Shown here: piece after piece, positions 1-9,189 of the stretch
Layout of the letters: every line of letters starts with the position of its first letter
How positions within the stretch are numbered: position 1 is the first letter of the stretch
Source of the DNA: Bradyrhizobium sp. AZCC 1693
GTDB taxonomy: Bacteria > Pseudomonadota > Alphaproteobacteria > Rhizobiales > Xanthobacteraceae
Reading direction: 5' to 3'
Assembly (NCBI RefSeq): GCF_036924745.1
Contig: NZ_JAZHSD010000001.1
Span: forward strand, 4,712,001-4,776,000
DNA length: 64,000 nt
The notes under the pieces: generated by a model
Database searches by the model: none
What the model was told of the DNA's origin: nothing
Seen by the model: the letters and a program-made list of their open reading frames with translations, nothing else
Made by a program: the position numbers and the translations under genes

Positions 1-47
1 TCGATCATTTCCTCGAAGTGTTTGCCGATGCTGTAGCTGGTGGCCAT
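1..47 (-). CDS. ParD-like antitoxin, N-terminal fragment (cut by window edge)
   Basis: The minus strand reads MATSYSIGKHFEEMI from an ATG at 47 and runs off the left edge. A good Shine-Dalgarno (GGGAG) lies about 6 bases upstream of the ATG. The opening residues resemble those of ParD-type ribbon-helix-helix antitoxins, which bind their own promoter and neutralise a ParE toxin; a parE gene would be expected further left, outside the window. Only 15 codons are visible, so the family call is tentative. Confidence 0.5.
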   Translation of the reverse strand, partial: MATSYSIGKHFEEMI

Positions 48-60
48 AGGTCGCTCCCGG

Positions 61-87
61 ATATCATAAAATAATATTTAATGATAT
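61..87 (-). promoter_or_regulatory. AT-rich promoter with inverted repeat upstream of the ParD-like gene
   Basis: Perfect 7-bp arms ATATCAT (61-67) and ATGATAT (81-87) flank 13 AT-only bases, 14 to 40 bp upstream of the antitoxin ATG. The AT-rich patch stands out from its GC-rich surroundings. ParD-type antitoxins repress their own operon through such palindromes, so this is the likely operator and promoter. That role is inference. Confidence 0.45.
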
Positions 88-242
88 TCGCTACAACCCG
101 CAAGCCGAGGCTACCAATTATCATTCGACGACTGGGTCATTGACTTAGTCCGAAGCGCCAACCAGCCATGTCGGTTCCGGACCTCGCAAAAGCAGGATTT
201 CCGTGCTAGGACATGGCCTTACTCTAGACCCCGAGACCTCCG

Positions 243-1535
243 ATGACCGCCCCCCTCAAGGCAATCGACGGCAAAGCCGATCTGCCCGCTTTGATGACAG
301 ACCTCGGCAACCGGGCGCGCGCCGCCGCGCGGGTGCTGGCGCTGGCGCCGCCGGAGCAGAAGAACCGTGCGCTGGAGGCGATCGAGCGGGCGATCCGCGC
401 CAACGCAGAAAAGATTCTCGCGGCCAATGCCGAGGACGTTGCGGAAGTGCGCGCCGGTGGGGCGACATCGGCCTTCATCGATCGGCTGACGCTGACGCCT
501 GCGCGCATCGAGGCGATGGCCGACGGCGTGGCCACCGTGCGCGGCATCCCCGATCCGGTCGGGTCCGTCACCGAGAGCTGGCAGCGGCCGAACGGCATGA
601 CCATCGAGCGCGTGCGCGTGCCGCTCGGCGTGATCGGCGTGATCTTCGAGAGCCGTCCCAACGTCGCGGCGGATGCCGGCGTGCTGTGCGTGAAGTCCGG
701 CAACGCCGTGATCCTGCGCGGCGGCTCCGACAGTTTTCGCTCCTGCCGCGCCATCCATGACTGCCTGGCGCAGGGCCTGCGCGAGGCGGGCCTGCCGGAA
801 GCTGCGATCACCCTGGTCCCGACACGCGACCGCGCAGCTGTTGGATTAATGCTGTCGGGATTGGGCGGCGGCATCGACGTGATCGTGCCGCGCGGCGGCA
901 AGAGCCTGGTGGCGCGCGTCGAGGCCGAAGCGCGCGTGCCGGTGTTCGCGCATCTCGAAGGCGTCAACCACGTCTATGTCGATCGCACTGCCAATCTCGA
1001 GATGGCCAAGTCGATCGTGCTGAACGCCAAGATGCGCCGTACCGGCGTCTGCGGAGCGGCCGAGACTCTACTGGTTGATCGCGCAGGCGCCGCGACCAAT
1101 CTGAAGCCGCTGGTCGAGATGCTGATCGAATCCGGCTGCGAGGTGCGCGGCGACGACGTCGTGCAGAAGATCGACGCGCGGGTGAAGCCGGCAACCGACG
1201 ATGACTGGGACACCGAGTATCTCGACGCCATCATCGCCGCGCGTGTCGTCGACGGCGTCGATGACGCGATCGCGCATATCCAGGACCACGGCTCGCGCCA
1301 CACCGATGCGATCGTGGCCGAGGATACAAAGGCGGCCGAGAAATTCCTCAGCGAGGTCGATTCCGCGATCGTGCTGCACAACGCATCGACGCAGTTCGCC
1401 GATGGCGGCGAGTTCGGCTTCGGCGCCGAGATCGGGATTGCCACCGGCAAATTCCACGCCCGTGGCCCTGTTGGCGCCGAGCAGCTGACGAGCTTCAAGT
1501 ATCGCGTTCGCGGCACCGGGCAGACGCGGCCATGA
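243..1535 (+). CDS. proA: Glutamate-5-semialdehyde dehydrogenase (gamma-glutamyl phosphate reductase)
   Basis: ProA reduces gamma-glutamyl phosphate to glutamate semialdehyde with NADPH, the second step of proline synthesis in the cytosol. The 430-residue protein has the usual length. It carries the aldehyde-dehydrogenase fold signatures: the [11 protein letters not shown] segment near residue 140 and the catalytic cysteine in [10 protein letters not shown] at about residue 270. The ATG at 243 is the first good in-frame start; its Shine-Dalgarno is weak. The nadD gene follows 19 bases later. In related genomes proB sits just upstream; here the bases before proA instead hold the oppositely oriented ParD-like gene, which suggests an insertion between the two proline genes. 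Confidence 0.96.
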   Translation: MTAPLKAIDGKADLPALMTDLGNRARAAARVLALAPPEQKNRALEAIERAIRANAEKILAANAEDVAEVRAGGATSAFIDRLTLTPARIEAMADGVATVRGIPDPVGSVTESWQRPNGMTIERVRVPLGVIGVIFESRPNVAADAGVLCVKSGNAVILRGGSDSFRSCRAIHDCLAQGLREAGLPEAAITLVPTRDRAAVGLMLSGLGGGIDVIVPRGGKSLVARVEAEARVPVFAHLEGVNHVYVDRTANLEMAKSIVLNAKMRRTGVCGAAETLLVDRAGAATNLKPLVEMLIESGCEVRGDDVVQKIDARVKPATDDDWDTEYLDAIIAARVVDGVDDAIAHIQDHGSRHTDAIVAEDTKAAEKFLSEVDSAIVLHNASTQFADGGEFGFGAEIGIATGKFHARGPVGAEQLTSFKYRVRGTGQTRP

Positions 1536-1554
1536 ACGCCAGCCCGCGCACACG

Positions 1555-2196
1555 GTGACCCGGCTGATGCAATTGCAATCGGCCGCGCAAACCATCCCCT
1601 TCCATACCAACGGCATGCGCATCGGCCTGCTCGGCGGTTCGTTCAATCCGCCGCACGCGGCGCATCGCGCCATCAGCCTGTTTGCGATCAAGCGCCTGAA
1701 GCTCGATCGCGTCTGGTGGCTGCTGACGCCGGGCAATCCGCTCAAGGATACCGGGCGACTGCACGGCCTCTCCGAACGCGCCCGCGCTGCGCTCGAGGTC
1801 GCCGACGATCCGCGCATCGATATCAGCTGTCTCGAAGCTGTCATCGGGGTCAGGTACACCGTCGATACGATCATTCATTTGCGCCGCCGCGTTTCAGGCG
1901 TGCGTTTCGTCTGGATCATGGGCGCCGACAATCTCGCGCAGTTCCATCGCTGGAAGGATTGGCGGCGCATCGCTACCGAGGTGCCGATCGCCGTGATCGA
2001 CCGCCCGCCGCAGAGTTTCCGGGCGCTTGCCGCCCCTGCCGCCCAGGCGCTGGCGCGCTATAGATTGCCCGAGAACCAGGCGGCCCGGCTGACCGATCAG
2101 CGGGCCCCTGCCTGGGTTTTCCTCACCGGCATGAAACTGAAGATGTCATCGACCGGCCTTCGGAACTCCGACGGGAGCTGGAAGGCAAAGAAGTGA
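1555..2196 (+). CDS. nadD: Nicotinate-nucleotide adenylyltransferase
   Basis: NadD joins nicotinate mononucleotide and ATP to make deamido-NAD in NAD synthesis. The nucleotidyltransferase motif [11 protein letters not shown] lies at about residues 27-37, the substrate-binding [14 protein letters not shown] near 120, and KMSSTGLR (the family's ISSTxIR motif) near the C terminus. The coordinates use a GTG at 1555; ATG codons at 1567 and 1615 are possible starts, and none has a clear ribosome site. Its place between proA and rsfS is the usual alphaproteobacterial order. Confidence 0.95.
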   Translation: MTRLMQLQSAAQTIPFHTNGMRIGLLGGSFNPPHAAHRAISLFAIKRLKLDRVWWLLTPGNPLKDTGRLHGLSERARAALEVADDPRIDISCLEAVIGVRYTVDTIIHLRRRVSGVRFVWIMGADNLAQFHRWKDWRRIATEVPIAVIDRPPQSFRALAAPAAQALARYRLPENQAARLTDQRAPAWVFLTGMKLKMSSTGLRNSDGSWKAKK

Positions 2197-2332
2197 CAGT
2201 CTGGTTCGAAGCGGCAGGCGGGGCTCACTGGAATATTGAAACCATTAACCCCACATGCCTAATATAGTCGGCGGACGCCAGGATTCGGCGTTCGCGATAC
2301 AGTGAAAGGAATGGTCCCTGGCCACATCTGTA

Positions 2333-2782
2333 TTGTCCAAGTCTGTTTTACCCAAGGCGACTGGTAGCAAGACCAGCAATGGCAAGTCTGCCAAGACCCC
2401 GCGTAAAACATCGACACAAGCTGCGGCCTTGAAGGCGCAACCCGACGCCGACAAGACGCTGAATATGATCCTCTCCCGCCTCGACGATATGAAGGCGGAA
2501 GAAACGGTCACCATCGACCTTCGCGGCAAATCCGCCTTTTCCGACTTCATGATCGTCACGTCAGGCCGGGCCAACCGGCATGTCGGCGCGATCGCGGAAA
2601 ACGTCACGAAAGCCCTGAAGGAAAACGGCATCAGGAACATCCATGTCGAGGGCTTGCCCAATTGCGACTGGGTGCTGATCGATTCCGGCGATGTGGTCGT
2701 GCACGTGTTCAGGCCCGAGGTGCGCGAATTCTACAATCTCGAAAGGTTGTGGGCGCAAAACCCTGCGGCGGCGGCGATCTGA
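2333..2782 (+). CDS. rsfS: Ribosome silencing factor RsfS (Iojap/YbeB family)
   Basis: RsfS binds ribosomal protein L14 and blocks joining of the ribosomal subunits, lowering translation under starvation. The C-terminal 105 residues are the Iojap domain, with SAFSDFMIVTSGRANRH, GLPNCDWVLIDSGDVVVHVF and the closing FYNLERLW. The first 40 residues are a Lys/Ala/Thr-rich extension. The start is uncertain: 2333 is a TTG with no ribosome site at the right distance, whereas AAAGGA at 2305-2310 sits 7 bases before an in-frame CTG at 2318, which would add MATSV and give 154 residues. Confidence 0.93.
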   Translation: MSKSVLPKATGSKTSNGKSAKTPRKTSTQAAALKAQPDADKTLNMILSRLDDMKAEETVTIDLRGKSAFSDFMIVTSGRANRHVGAIAENVTKALKENGIRNIHVEGLPNCDWVLIDSGDVVVHVFRPEVREFYNLERLWAQNPAAAAI

Positions 2783-2825
2783 ACGCTCGGCCGATGCGAA
2801 TCGGCTGAGCGCATGTAGTCTGCCC

Positions 2826-2848
2826 AGCGCGCGCGAAAAGCGCGCGTG
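2826..2848. other. GC-rich hairpin between rsfS and rlmH
   Basis: Alternating CG arms around GAAAA form a strong hairpin in the 95-base gap between rsfS and rlmH. There is no T-run, so it is not a standard intrinsic terminator. It may slow transcription or protect an RNA end. Confidence 0.35.
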
Positions 2849-2877
2849 CCGGAAAGTGCACGCCAGAAACAGCATTC

Positions 2878-3360
2878 ATGCGCCTTGTCGTGGTCTCAAT
2901 CGGCCGGCTGAAGCAGGGTCCGGAACAGGAACTGGCCGAGCGCTATCGCGAGCGCTTCGAGGACATCGGCCGCAAGCTCGGCTTTCGCGGCCTCACGATT
3001 CATGAAATTCCGGAAAGCCGCGCGCGCGACGCCGCGACCCGGATATCGGAGGAAGCCGCGGCGATTGCGGCGGCGATACCGGAGAAATCCGTGCTGGTGG
3101 CGCTGGACGAGCACGGCAAGACCGTCGATAGCGCGACTTTCGCCCGGCAGCTCGGCGATTGGCGGGATCAAGGGATTGCCAACACTATTTTCGCGATCGG
3201 AGGCGCGGACGGACTTTCGCCCGATTTGCAGCGCAAGGCTAAATTACGCATTGCGTTCGGCTCGGCGACCTGGCCGCATCAAATGGTCCGCGTCATGCTT
3301 CTTGAACAGATTTACCGGGCCGCGACCATTCTGGCCGGCCACCCCTACCATCGCGCGTAA
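2878..3360 (+). CDS. rlmH: 23S rRNA (pseudouridine1915-N3)-methyltransferase
   Basis: RlmH is a SPOUT-class enzyme that methylates pseudouridine 1915 in helix 69 of 23S rRNA on the assembled ribosome. The 160-residue length fits. Family signatures are visible: FAIGGADGLS near residue 105 (SAM-binding knot), WPHQMVRVMLLEQIYRA near 131, and the C-terminal GHPYHRA. Its position directly after rsfS is conserved in bacteria and links two ribosome-related functions. Confidence 0.96.
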   Translation: MRLVVVSIGRLKQGPEQELAERYRERFEDIGRKLGFRGLTIHEIPESRARDAATRISEEAAAIAAAIPEKSVLVALDEHGKTVDSATFARQLGDWRDQGIANTIFAIGGADGLSPDLQRKAKLRIAFGSATWPHQMVRVMLLEQIYRAATILAGHPYHRA

Positions 3361-3400
3361 GGCACGGTGACGTGAATACGGATAACGCCGAATAGACCGG

Positions 3401-4783
3401 ATGCATTCAACGCGGGACACTCACTCATTCGACTCCACCGGCCGCGGCATGCCGCCGATGCCGGCTGTCTCGCTTTCCCTGCTGCTGCTGCTTTCCGCAA
3501 GCATCGTTGCGGCATCGCTTTCGCCGGCGGTAGCGCAGTCCGCGGCGCCCGCACAGCAGGCGACGGCCGTTTCCCCCGATGCCATCAAGCAGCGCGAGGA
3601 GGAGCTGGAGGCCACGCGCGAGCAGCAGCGCAAGGCGGCCGAACTTCAGCAAAAACTAAAGGCCGATATCGCGGCAATCGGTCAGGACCGCTCCAAGCTC
3701 AACCAGCAACTGATCGACATCGCCACCCAGGTGCGCAGCGTCGAGACCCGCATCGGTGAGACCGAGGCCCGTCTGCGCCCGCTCGACGCCCGCGAGCAGC
3801 AGGTCAGGGCTTCGCTCGATTCACGTCGCACCGAAATCGTCGAGGTGCTGGCGGCGCTGCAGCGCGCCGGCCGGCGCACGCCGCCGGCGCTGTTGGTCCG
3901 GCCCGAAGACGCGTTGGAATCGCTGCGCACTGCCATGCTGCTCGGATCGGTCGTCCCCGAACTGCGCGGACGCGCGGAGAAACTTGCCGCCGATCTCGGC
4001 GAGCTCGTGAATTTGCGCAAGACCATCGCCACCGAGCGCGACGTGCTGGCGCGGGATCGCGACAGGCTGAAGGACGATTCCGTCAGGCTGGCTGCGCTGG
4101 TGGAAGAGCGGCAGCGCAAGCAGAGCGCGATCGAAAAGGACGTCGAGGCCGAAGGTGCGCGCGCCATCAACCTGTCCAGGCAGGTCGAGGGCCTGCAGGG
4201 CCTGATCACGAAAATGGAGCAGGACCTGAAGAGTGCGGCCAAAGCGGCCGCAGCCGCCAGCCTGCAGGGCGCTCCGGCTGCCCCCAACGGCAAACCTAAC
4301 CTGGGGGCGCTGAAGGACCCTGCCCGATTAAGCCCGGCCATCGCATTTTCCTCCGCCAAGGGCCTGTTCGCTTTTCCGGTCAATGGCCGCAAGATTCGCG
4401 AATTTGGCGGTTCCGACGGTGCTGGTGGCGTGGAAAAAGGCATTTCCTTGGCAACCAAGGCCGGGGCTCAGGTCACAACACCGTGTGACGGCTGGGTTGT
4501 TTACGCCGGACCCTTCCGGAGCTACGGACAACTCTTGATCCTCAATGCCGGGGGCGGGTATCATGTCCTGATCGCCGGGATGGAGCGCATTTCGGTAAAC
4601 ATCGGCCAGTTTGTACTTACGGGAGAGCCGGTCGCGACTATGGGATCGACGTCCCGGGTTGCATCCATTCTCGCGACGACCGCGAGCCAGCCGGTGCTCT
4701 ATGTCGAGTTCCGTAAGGACGGCACTCCAATCGACTCAGGCCCATGGTGGGCCGCTAACGAAGGCGAAAAGGTTCGCGGATGA
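3401..4783 (+). CDS. EnvC-like murein hydrolase activator (coiled coil plus degenerate LytM/M23 domain)
   Basis: The N terminus has a hydrophobic signal segment (residues ~20-46, ending AVAQS), so the protein is periplasmic. Residues ~60-290 are a long Glu/Arg/Gln-rich coiled coil, followed by a LytM (peptidase M23) domain at ~325-455. The zinc ligands of active M23 enzymes are missing: the usual HGxD-type motif reads KGISL and the HxH position reads YHVLI. This is the pattern of EnvC-type activators of cell-separation amidases rather than hydrolases. The stop overlaps the ctpA start by 4 bases (ATGA), so the two are translationally coupled. Confidence 0.88.
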   Translation: MHSTRDTHSFDSTGRGMPPMPAVSLSLLLLLSASIVAASLSPAVAQSAAPAQQATAVSPDAIKQREEELEATREQQRKAAELQQKLKADIAAIGQDRSKLNQQLIDIATQVRSVETRIGETEARLRPLDAREQQVRASLDSRRTEIVEVLAALQRAGRRTPPALLVRPEDALESLRTAMLLGSVVPELRGRAEKLAADLGELVNLRKTIATERDVLARDRDRLKDDSVRLAALVEERQRKQSAIEKDVEAEGARAINLSRQVEGLQGLITKMEQDLKSAAKAAAAASLQGAPAAPNGKPNLGALKDPARLSPAIAFSSAKGLFAFPVNGRKIREFGGSDGAGGVEKGISLATKAGAQVTTPCDGWVVYAGPFRSYGQLLILNAGGGYHVLIAGMERISVNIGQFVLTGEPVATMGSTSRVASILATTASQPVLYVEFRKDGTPIDSGPWWAANEGEKVRG

Positions 4784-6141
4784 TGCGCAAGACTTCTGTA
4801 ATTCTTCTCAGCGCCGCCACCGGTGCGGCTTTGACGCTCTTCGTCACGCAGCCTCGCTCTGTGCTGATGATGGGTTCGAGTGCGCGTGCGGCAACCTCGG
4901 ACACCTACCGCCAACTCAATCTGTTCGGCGACGTGTTCGAGCGCGTCCGCAGCGACTATGTCGAGAAGCCCGACGACAGCAAGCTGGTCGAATCGGCGAT
5001 CTCGGGCATGCTGGCCGGCCTCGATCCGCATTCGAGCTACATGGACGCAAAGAGCTTCCGCGACATGCAGGTGCAGACCCGCGGTGAATTCGGCGGGCTC
5101 GGCATCGAGGTCACGATGGAAGACGGCCTGATCAAGGTGGTCTCGCCGATCGACGACACCCCGGCGTCGAAGGCCGGCATCATGGCCAACGACATCATCA
5201 CCAATCTCGACGACGAAGCCGTGCAGGGTCTCACCCTCAACCAGGCGGTCGAGAAGATGCGCGGGCCGGTCAACACCAAGATCCGCCTCAAGATCATCCG
5301 CAAGGGCCAGGACAATCCGATCGAAGTCACGCTGGTGCGCGACAACATCCGCGTCCGCTCGGTGCGCGCGCGCGTCGAACAGGACGACATCGCCTATATC
5401 CGCGTCACCACCTTCAACGAGCAGACCACCGAGGGCCTGAAGCGCGAGATCGGCAACCTCTCGAACCAGCTCGGCGACAAGCTCAAGGGCTACATCATCG
5501 ATCTGCGAAACAATCCCGGCGGCTTGCTGGAGGAAGCGGTCACCGTTTCCGACACCTTCCTGGAGCGCGGCGAGATCGTCTCGACCCGCGGCCGCAATGC
5601 CGAGGAAACCCAGCGCCGCGCCGCCCACTCGGGCGACCTGACCAAGGGCAAGCCGATCATCGTGCTTGTCAATGGCGGCTCGGCCTCGGCCTCCGAAATC
5701 GTCGCCGGCGCGCTGCAGGATCACAAGCGGGCCACGCTGGTTGGCACGCGTTCGTTCGGCAAGGGCTCGGTGCAGACCATCATCCCGCTCGGCAGCGGCA
5801 ACGGTGCGCTGCGCCTCACCACCGCGCGCTACTTCACGCCGTCGGGCAAGTCGATCCAGGCCAAGGGCATCGTGCCCGATATCGAGGTGCTGCAGGACGT
5901 GCCGGACGAACTGAAGACGCGCACCGACACCAAGGGCGAGGCCTCGCTGCGCGGCCATCTGAAAACGGATGGCGACGAAAAGACCGGCTCGCAATCCTAC
6001 GTGCCGCCGGACGCCAAGGACGACAAGGCGCTGAAGACGGCGGCCGACCTGCTGCACGGCATCAAGTCGACGGCGACCGCGGCACCGGCGACCGGCGACA
6101 AGGCGGCGGTCGAAAAGCCGGCCAACAAGGCCGCGAACTAA
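4780..6141 (+). CDS. ctpA: Carboxyl-terminal processing protease, S41 family
   Basis: This periplasmic serine protease trims the C termini of substrates. An N-terminal hydrophobic segment (residues 5-38) gives export. A PDZ domain follows at ~95-180 (GEFGGLGIEV start). The catalytic part has the Ser motif GGSASASE at ~299-306 and the general-base Lys in SFGKGSVQ at ~328. The last ~60 residues are low complexity (Ala, Lys, Thr). Family members are often paired with an EnvC or M23 gene, as here, which points to work on cell-wall remodelling. An intrinsic terminator lies 29 bases past the stop. Confidence 0.95.
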   Translation: MMRKTSVILLSAATGAALTLFVTQPRSVLMMGSSARAATSDTYRQLNLFGDVFERVRSDYVEKPDDSKLVESAISGMLAGLDPHSSYMDAKSFRDMQVQTRGEFGGLGIEVTMEDGLIKVVSPIDDTPASKAGIMANDIITNLDDEAVQGLTLNQAVEKMRGPVNTKIRLKIIRKGQDNPIEVTLVRDNIRVRSVRARVEQDDIAYIRVTTFNEQTTEGLKREIGNLSNQLGDKLKGYIIDLRNNPGGLLEEAVTVSDTFLERGEIVSTRGRNAEETQRRAAHSGDLTKGKPIIVLVNGGSASASEIVAGALQDHKRATLVGTRSFGKGSVQTIIPLGSGNGALRLTTARYFTPSGKSIQAKGIVPDIEVLQDVPDELKTRTDTKGEASLRGHLKTDGDEKTGSQSYVPPDAKDDKALKTAADLLHGIKSTATAAPATGDKAAVEKPANKAAN

Positions 6142-6169
6142 CCCAACGATCCCTGATAATTCATCATCC

Positions 6170-6198
6170 AAAGGGCGGCTCACCGGGCCGCCCTTTTT
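6170..6198 (+). terminator. Intrinsic terminator after ctpA
   Basis: AAAGGGCGGC (6170-6179) pairs with GCCGCCCTTT (6187-6196) around a 7-base loop and is followed by a short T-run. It probably ends the transcript running from proA or rsfS through ctpA. Confidence 0.85.
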
Positions 6199-6308
6199 CG
6201 TCGCCGGTTGCGGCCTCCGGCCCCCGAACGGTGCTTTTGCGGGAGCGGCGCAGGCGCTCGAATCCGGGCCGCCGTGGTATCGTCGGCCCCGGTGATTCGG
6301 GGAGGTCC

Positions 6309-7502
6309 ATGACGGAAATGACCGACGATCTGAGCACGCCGCTCGGACAGAAGACAGCGCGCCAGAAGCGCCGGTTCCGGCTGCCCTTCACTGCGATGCA
6401 GGCGCTGGCTGTGCTGCTTGGCCTGTTCCTGGTCGCCTTCCTCGCCGTAGCCCTCTTCACCGACAACCCGTTCGGCGGCGAACCGGTCGCCCGTATCGCG
6501 CTGCGCCAGCCGGCAGCGGACGAAAAGCAGCCGGCCTCGGGCCACGCCGGACAGGCGGCGAAATCGGCACAGCAGGCTCCAAGCGGCGACAACAAGACCG
6601 TCACCATCATCGACGGCTCCAGCGGCAAGCGCCAGGATGTCGTGATCAGCAGCGATGCCGCCGACAAAACCGGTGCCGAGCCTGCGCCGACGATGGCAAT
6701 GGCCGGCATCGACCAGCGGCTGCTGGAAAAGTCCCGTTACGGCATGATCCCGGTGGTTGCCGACGGCCTGAAACCCTTCACGGTCTATGCGGCCGACGCC
6801 GACCGCACCAAGGCCGCCAAGATGCCTGTCGTCGCCATCGTGGTCGGCGGGCTCGGGGTCGGCGCCGCCAAGACGGCCGATGCCATCATGAAGCTGCCGC
6901 CGGCCGTAACGCTGGCATTCACCCCCTATGGGGCAGACCCCGCCAAGCTCGCCGAGCGGGCCCGTGCGCAGCGCCACGAGATCCTGCTTCAGGTTCCGAT
7001 GGAGCCGTTCGACTATCCCGACAATGACCCCGGCCCGCAGACGCTGCTCACGACGCTGACGCCCGAGCAGAACATCGACCGGCTGTGCTGGCACCTCAGC
7101 CGGTTCCAGGGCTATGCGGGAATCGCCAATTTCATGGGTGCGCGTTTCACGGCGACCGACACCGTGATGCAGCCGATCATCCGCGAAGCGGCCAAGCGCG
7201 GTCTCGGCTATCTCGATGACGGCTCCTCGCCGCGCAGCGCCGCGCCTTCCCTGACGGCGTCCGAATCGATGCCCTTCGCCAAGGCCGATTTTACCATCGA
7301 TGCCGTGCCGACCTCGGCCGAGATCGACCGGACGCTGGTCAAGCTGGAGACGCTCGCCAAGGAGCGGGGGCTCGCCGTGGGCGTCGCCTCGGCGCTGCCG
7401 ATTTCGATCGAGCGGCTTGCCGCCTGGATCAAGACCCTCGATAGCCGCGGCATCATGCTTGTGCCATTGACAACGGCGATGCTGAAATCAAAATCAGGCT
7501 AG
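6309..7502 (+). CDS. Divergent polysaccharide deacetylase family protein (YibQ-like)
   Basis: The protein has one N-terminal transmembrane segment (residues ~28-50), a Pro/Ala/Gln linker, and a C-terminal domain from ~165 that begins PVVAIVVGGLGVG and continues with LPPAVTLAFTPYG, EILLQVPMEPFDYP and GYLDDGSS. These are marks of the divergent polysaccharide deacetylase (DUF610) group, a NodB-like barrel exported to the periplasm. The family lies next to EnvC and CtpA genes in many proteobacteria, so an envelope role is likely; the substrate is unknown. The ATG at 6309 is chosen for its GGGGAGG ribosome site 5 bases upstream; the longer frame from 6231 is not needed. Confidence 0.88.
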   Translation: MTEMTDDLSTPLGQKTARQKRRFRLPFTAMQALAVLLGLFLVAFLAVALFTDNPFGGEPVARIALRQPAADEKQPASGHAGQAAKSAQQAPSGDNKTVTIIDGSSGKRQDVVISSDAADKTGAEPAPTMAMAGIDQRLLEKSRYGMIPVVADGLKPFTVYAADADRTKAAKMPVVAIVVGGLGVGAAKTADAIMKLPPAVTLAFTPYGADPAKLAERARAQRHEILLQVPMEPFDYPDNDPGPQTLLTTLTPEQNIDRLCWHLSRFQGYAGIANFMGARFTATDTVMQPIIREAAKRGLGYLDDGSSPRSAAPSLTASESMPFAKADFTIDAVPTSAEIDRTLVKLETLAKERGLAVGVASALPISIERLAAWIKTLDSRGIMLVPLTTAMLKSKSG

Positions 7503-7598
7503 AGATCAAGCTGATGGCGGCGATCCGGACTTTCCCGGACTGCGCCGGAACGACCGGCTGCGGATGGACTTGATGCAGGCAAAGGAATCGTGAGGGAC

Positions 7599-8102
7599 AT
7601 GGCGCGCTACGAGGACCTGCCTTACCGGACCTGCGTCGGCATGATGCTGATCAATGCGGCCGGGCTGGTCTTCATTGGCCGCCGCGCCGGCGGCATCGAA
7701 CATGTCGATCAAGCCCACGTCTGGCAGATGCCGCAGGGCGGCGTCGATCCCGGCGAGGACACCTGGGAGGCCGCCAAGCGCGAGCTTTATGAGGAAACCA
7801 GCGTCCGCTCGGTGGAGAAGCTCGGCGAAGTCCCGGATTGGCTGATCTACGACATTCCACGCACGGTGGCCGGCCGCGCCTGGAAGGGCCGTTACCGCGG
7901 GCAACGGCAGAAATGGTACGCCGTGCGCTTTACCGGCAAGGACGCCGAAATCAACGTCTCAAGCCCCGGCGGCGGACACAAGGCCGAATTCGTGAACTGG
8001 CGCTGGGAGCCAATGAAAAATCTCCCGAACCTGATCGTCCCGTTCAAGCGGCCGGTCTACGAACGCGTGGTCAAGGAATTCGCCAGCCTCGCGGGCGGCT
8101 AG
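7599..8102 (+). CDS. rppH: RNA pyrophosphohydrolase, first of two tandem Nudix genes
   Basis: RppH removes pyrophosphate from the 5' end of triphosphorylated mRNA, which opens the way to decay by RNase E. The Nudix box is complete: [20 protein letters not shown] at ~43-62. The family's QMPQGG and RGQRQKWY segments flank it. The ATG at 7599 matches the usual [10 protein letters not shown] start; an in-frame GTG at 7590 lies just after AAAGGA. A paralogue follows after 52 bases. Confidence 0.93.
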   Translation: MARYEDLPYRTCVGMMLINAAGLVFIGRRAGGIEHVDQAHVWQMPQGGVDPGEDTWEAAKRELYEETSVRSVEKLGEVPDWLIYDIPRTVAGRAWKGRYRGQRQKWYAVRFTGKDAEINVSSPGGGHKAEFVNWRWEPMKNLPNLIVPFKRPVYERVVKEFASLAGG

Positions 8103-8154
8103 CCCTCTTCATTTTGACGCGCTGTCGCGGCGCTACTCGGCACCCCCAAACGCC

Positions 8155-8652
8155 ATGTCCGACAAACCCTATCGGCCCAATGTGGGCATTGCGCTGTTCA
8201 ACGCCTCCGGCGAGGTGCTGATCGGGCATCGCTTCCGGGACGATGGACCGGAAATCATTCTTCCCGGCCTCGAATGGCAGATGCCGCAGGGCGGCATCGA
8301 CGCCGGCGAGAACCCGCGCGATGCCGTCATGCGCGAACTCTGGGAGGAGACCGGGGCGGTCAGCGCCGAATATCTCGGCGAGACCGATTGGATAAAATAT
8401 GAATTCCCGCCCTATCACGGACCGTCCACGCATCGCCTCGCCCAATTCCGCGGCCAGCGGCAGAAATGGTTCGCGCTACGGTTCACCGGCCGCGACGACG
8501 AGATTGACCCGCTGACGCCGCGCAACGGCCAGCCGGCCGAATTCGATTCCTGGCGCTGGGAGCGGCTCGACCGCGTCGCCGACTTGGTCGTGCCGTTCCG
8601 GCGCGACGTCTATCGGATGGTGGCGCGGCATTTTGCAGAATTCACCCGCTAG
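8155..8652 (+). CDS. RppH-like Nudix hydrolase, second tandem copy
   Basis: This 165-residue protein is clearly homologous to its neighbour: YRPNVGIALFN, the Nudix box GGIDAGENPRDAVMRELWEE, and RGQRQKWFALRFTG. It differs by an insertion of ~10 residues before the RGQRQKW segment (EFPPYHGPSTHRLAQF) and by a shorter N terminus. All catalytic Nudix glutamates are present, so it should be active. Whether it also acts on mRNA ends or on dinucleoside polyphosphates cannot be told from sequence. Tandem duplication followed by divergence is the simplest explanation. Confidence 0.92.
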   Translation: MSDKPYRPNVGIALFNASGEVLIGHRFRDDGPEIILPGLEWQMPQGGIDAGENPRDAVMRELWEETGAVSAEYLGETDWIKYEFPPYHGPSTHRLAQFRGQRQKWFALRFTGRDDEIDPLTPRNGQPAEFDSWRWERLDRVADLVVPFRRDVYRMVARHFAEFTR

Positions 8653-8839
8653 ATTGCACGGTCTCACCGCGGTCGCGGACGAGGCACTTGACGGCGTCTT
8701 GTCGTTAAATATTTTTCGGCCGGCCGAGCTCGCAGTGAGCGCCCGATGCTGTCGGTGGTTTGTTTCAGCGAACCTTTTTGTATCGAGCGCAGACTAACGG
8801 GCTCAGCTTGAAATAACCCGCACCGGTGTTTTGCCTCCC

Positions 8840-9106
8840 ATGATGGATGTGACTGTAGCCAAGCGCCGCCGGAGTTGGGAGTGGCGGGTGCACCGGAATG
8901 GCACGCTGATCATGCACGGGCGCGAACGTACCCGTCCGGCGGCCCGATATCAGGTTTACCGCAGTCTGTTCATGCTGCTGGCGATCGGCCGGAGGCCGGT
9001 CGAACCGCGACCCTCCACGGTTCACCTGGAGCCCGAAACCGGCCGCAAAGCCGCAGCCGATCTGGCGGACCTTCGGCGCCCGGCCCGCCCGTTAACTCCG
9101 GATTGA
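8840..9106 (+). CDS. Small basic hypothetical protein
   Basis: An 88-residue frame from an ATGATG pair at 8840/8843. It is rich in Arg, with RRRSWEWRV at the start, a short hydrophobic stretch (RSLFMLLAIG), and an acidic then Pro/Arg tail. I do not recognise a family. No Shine-Dalgarno is visible. It is the only open frame of note between the Nudix pair and the heat-shock genes, and its codon use looks normal for the region, but it could be spurious. Confidence 0.45.
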   Translation: MMDVTVAKRRRSWEWRVHRNGTLIMHGRERTRPAARYQVYRSLFMLLAIGRRPVEPRPSTVHLEPETGRKAAADLADLRRPARPLTPD

Positions 9107-9189
9107 GCCTGCCGCAGCCGCGAACGGCCGCATCTAATAATTTTGAATGCGGCCCCTTGGAACTTTTTGGCCCTTTTCTAATTCGATTT

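Noticed and set aside
4699..6183. 494-codon open frame on the minus strand opposite ctpA
   Set aside because: It is Arg/Asp/His-rich, has no family motif and mirrors a certain ctpA gene; long antisense frames are common in GC-rich DNA.
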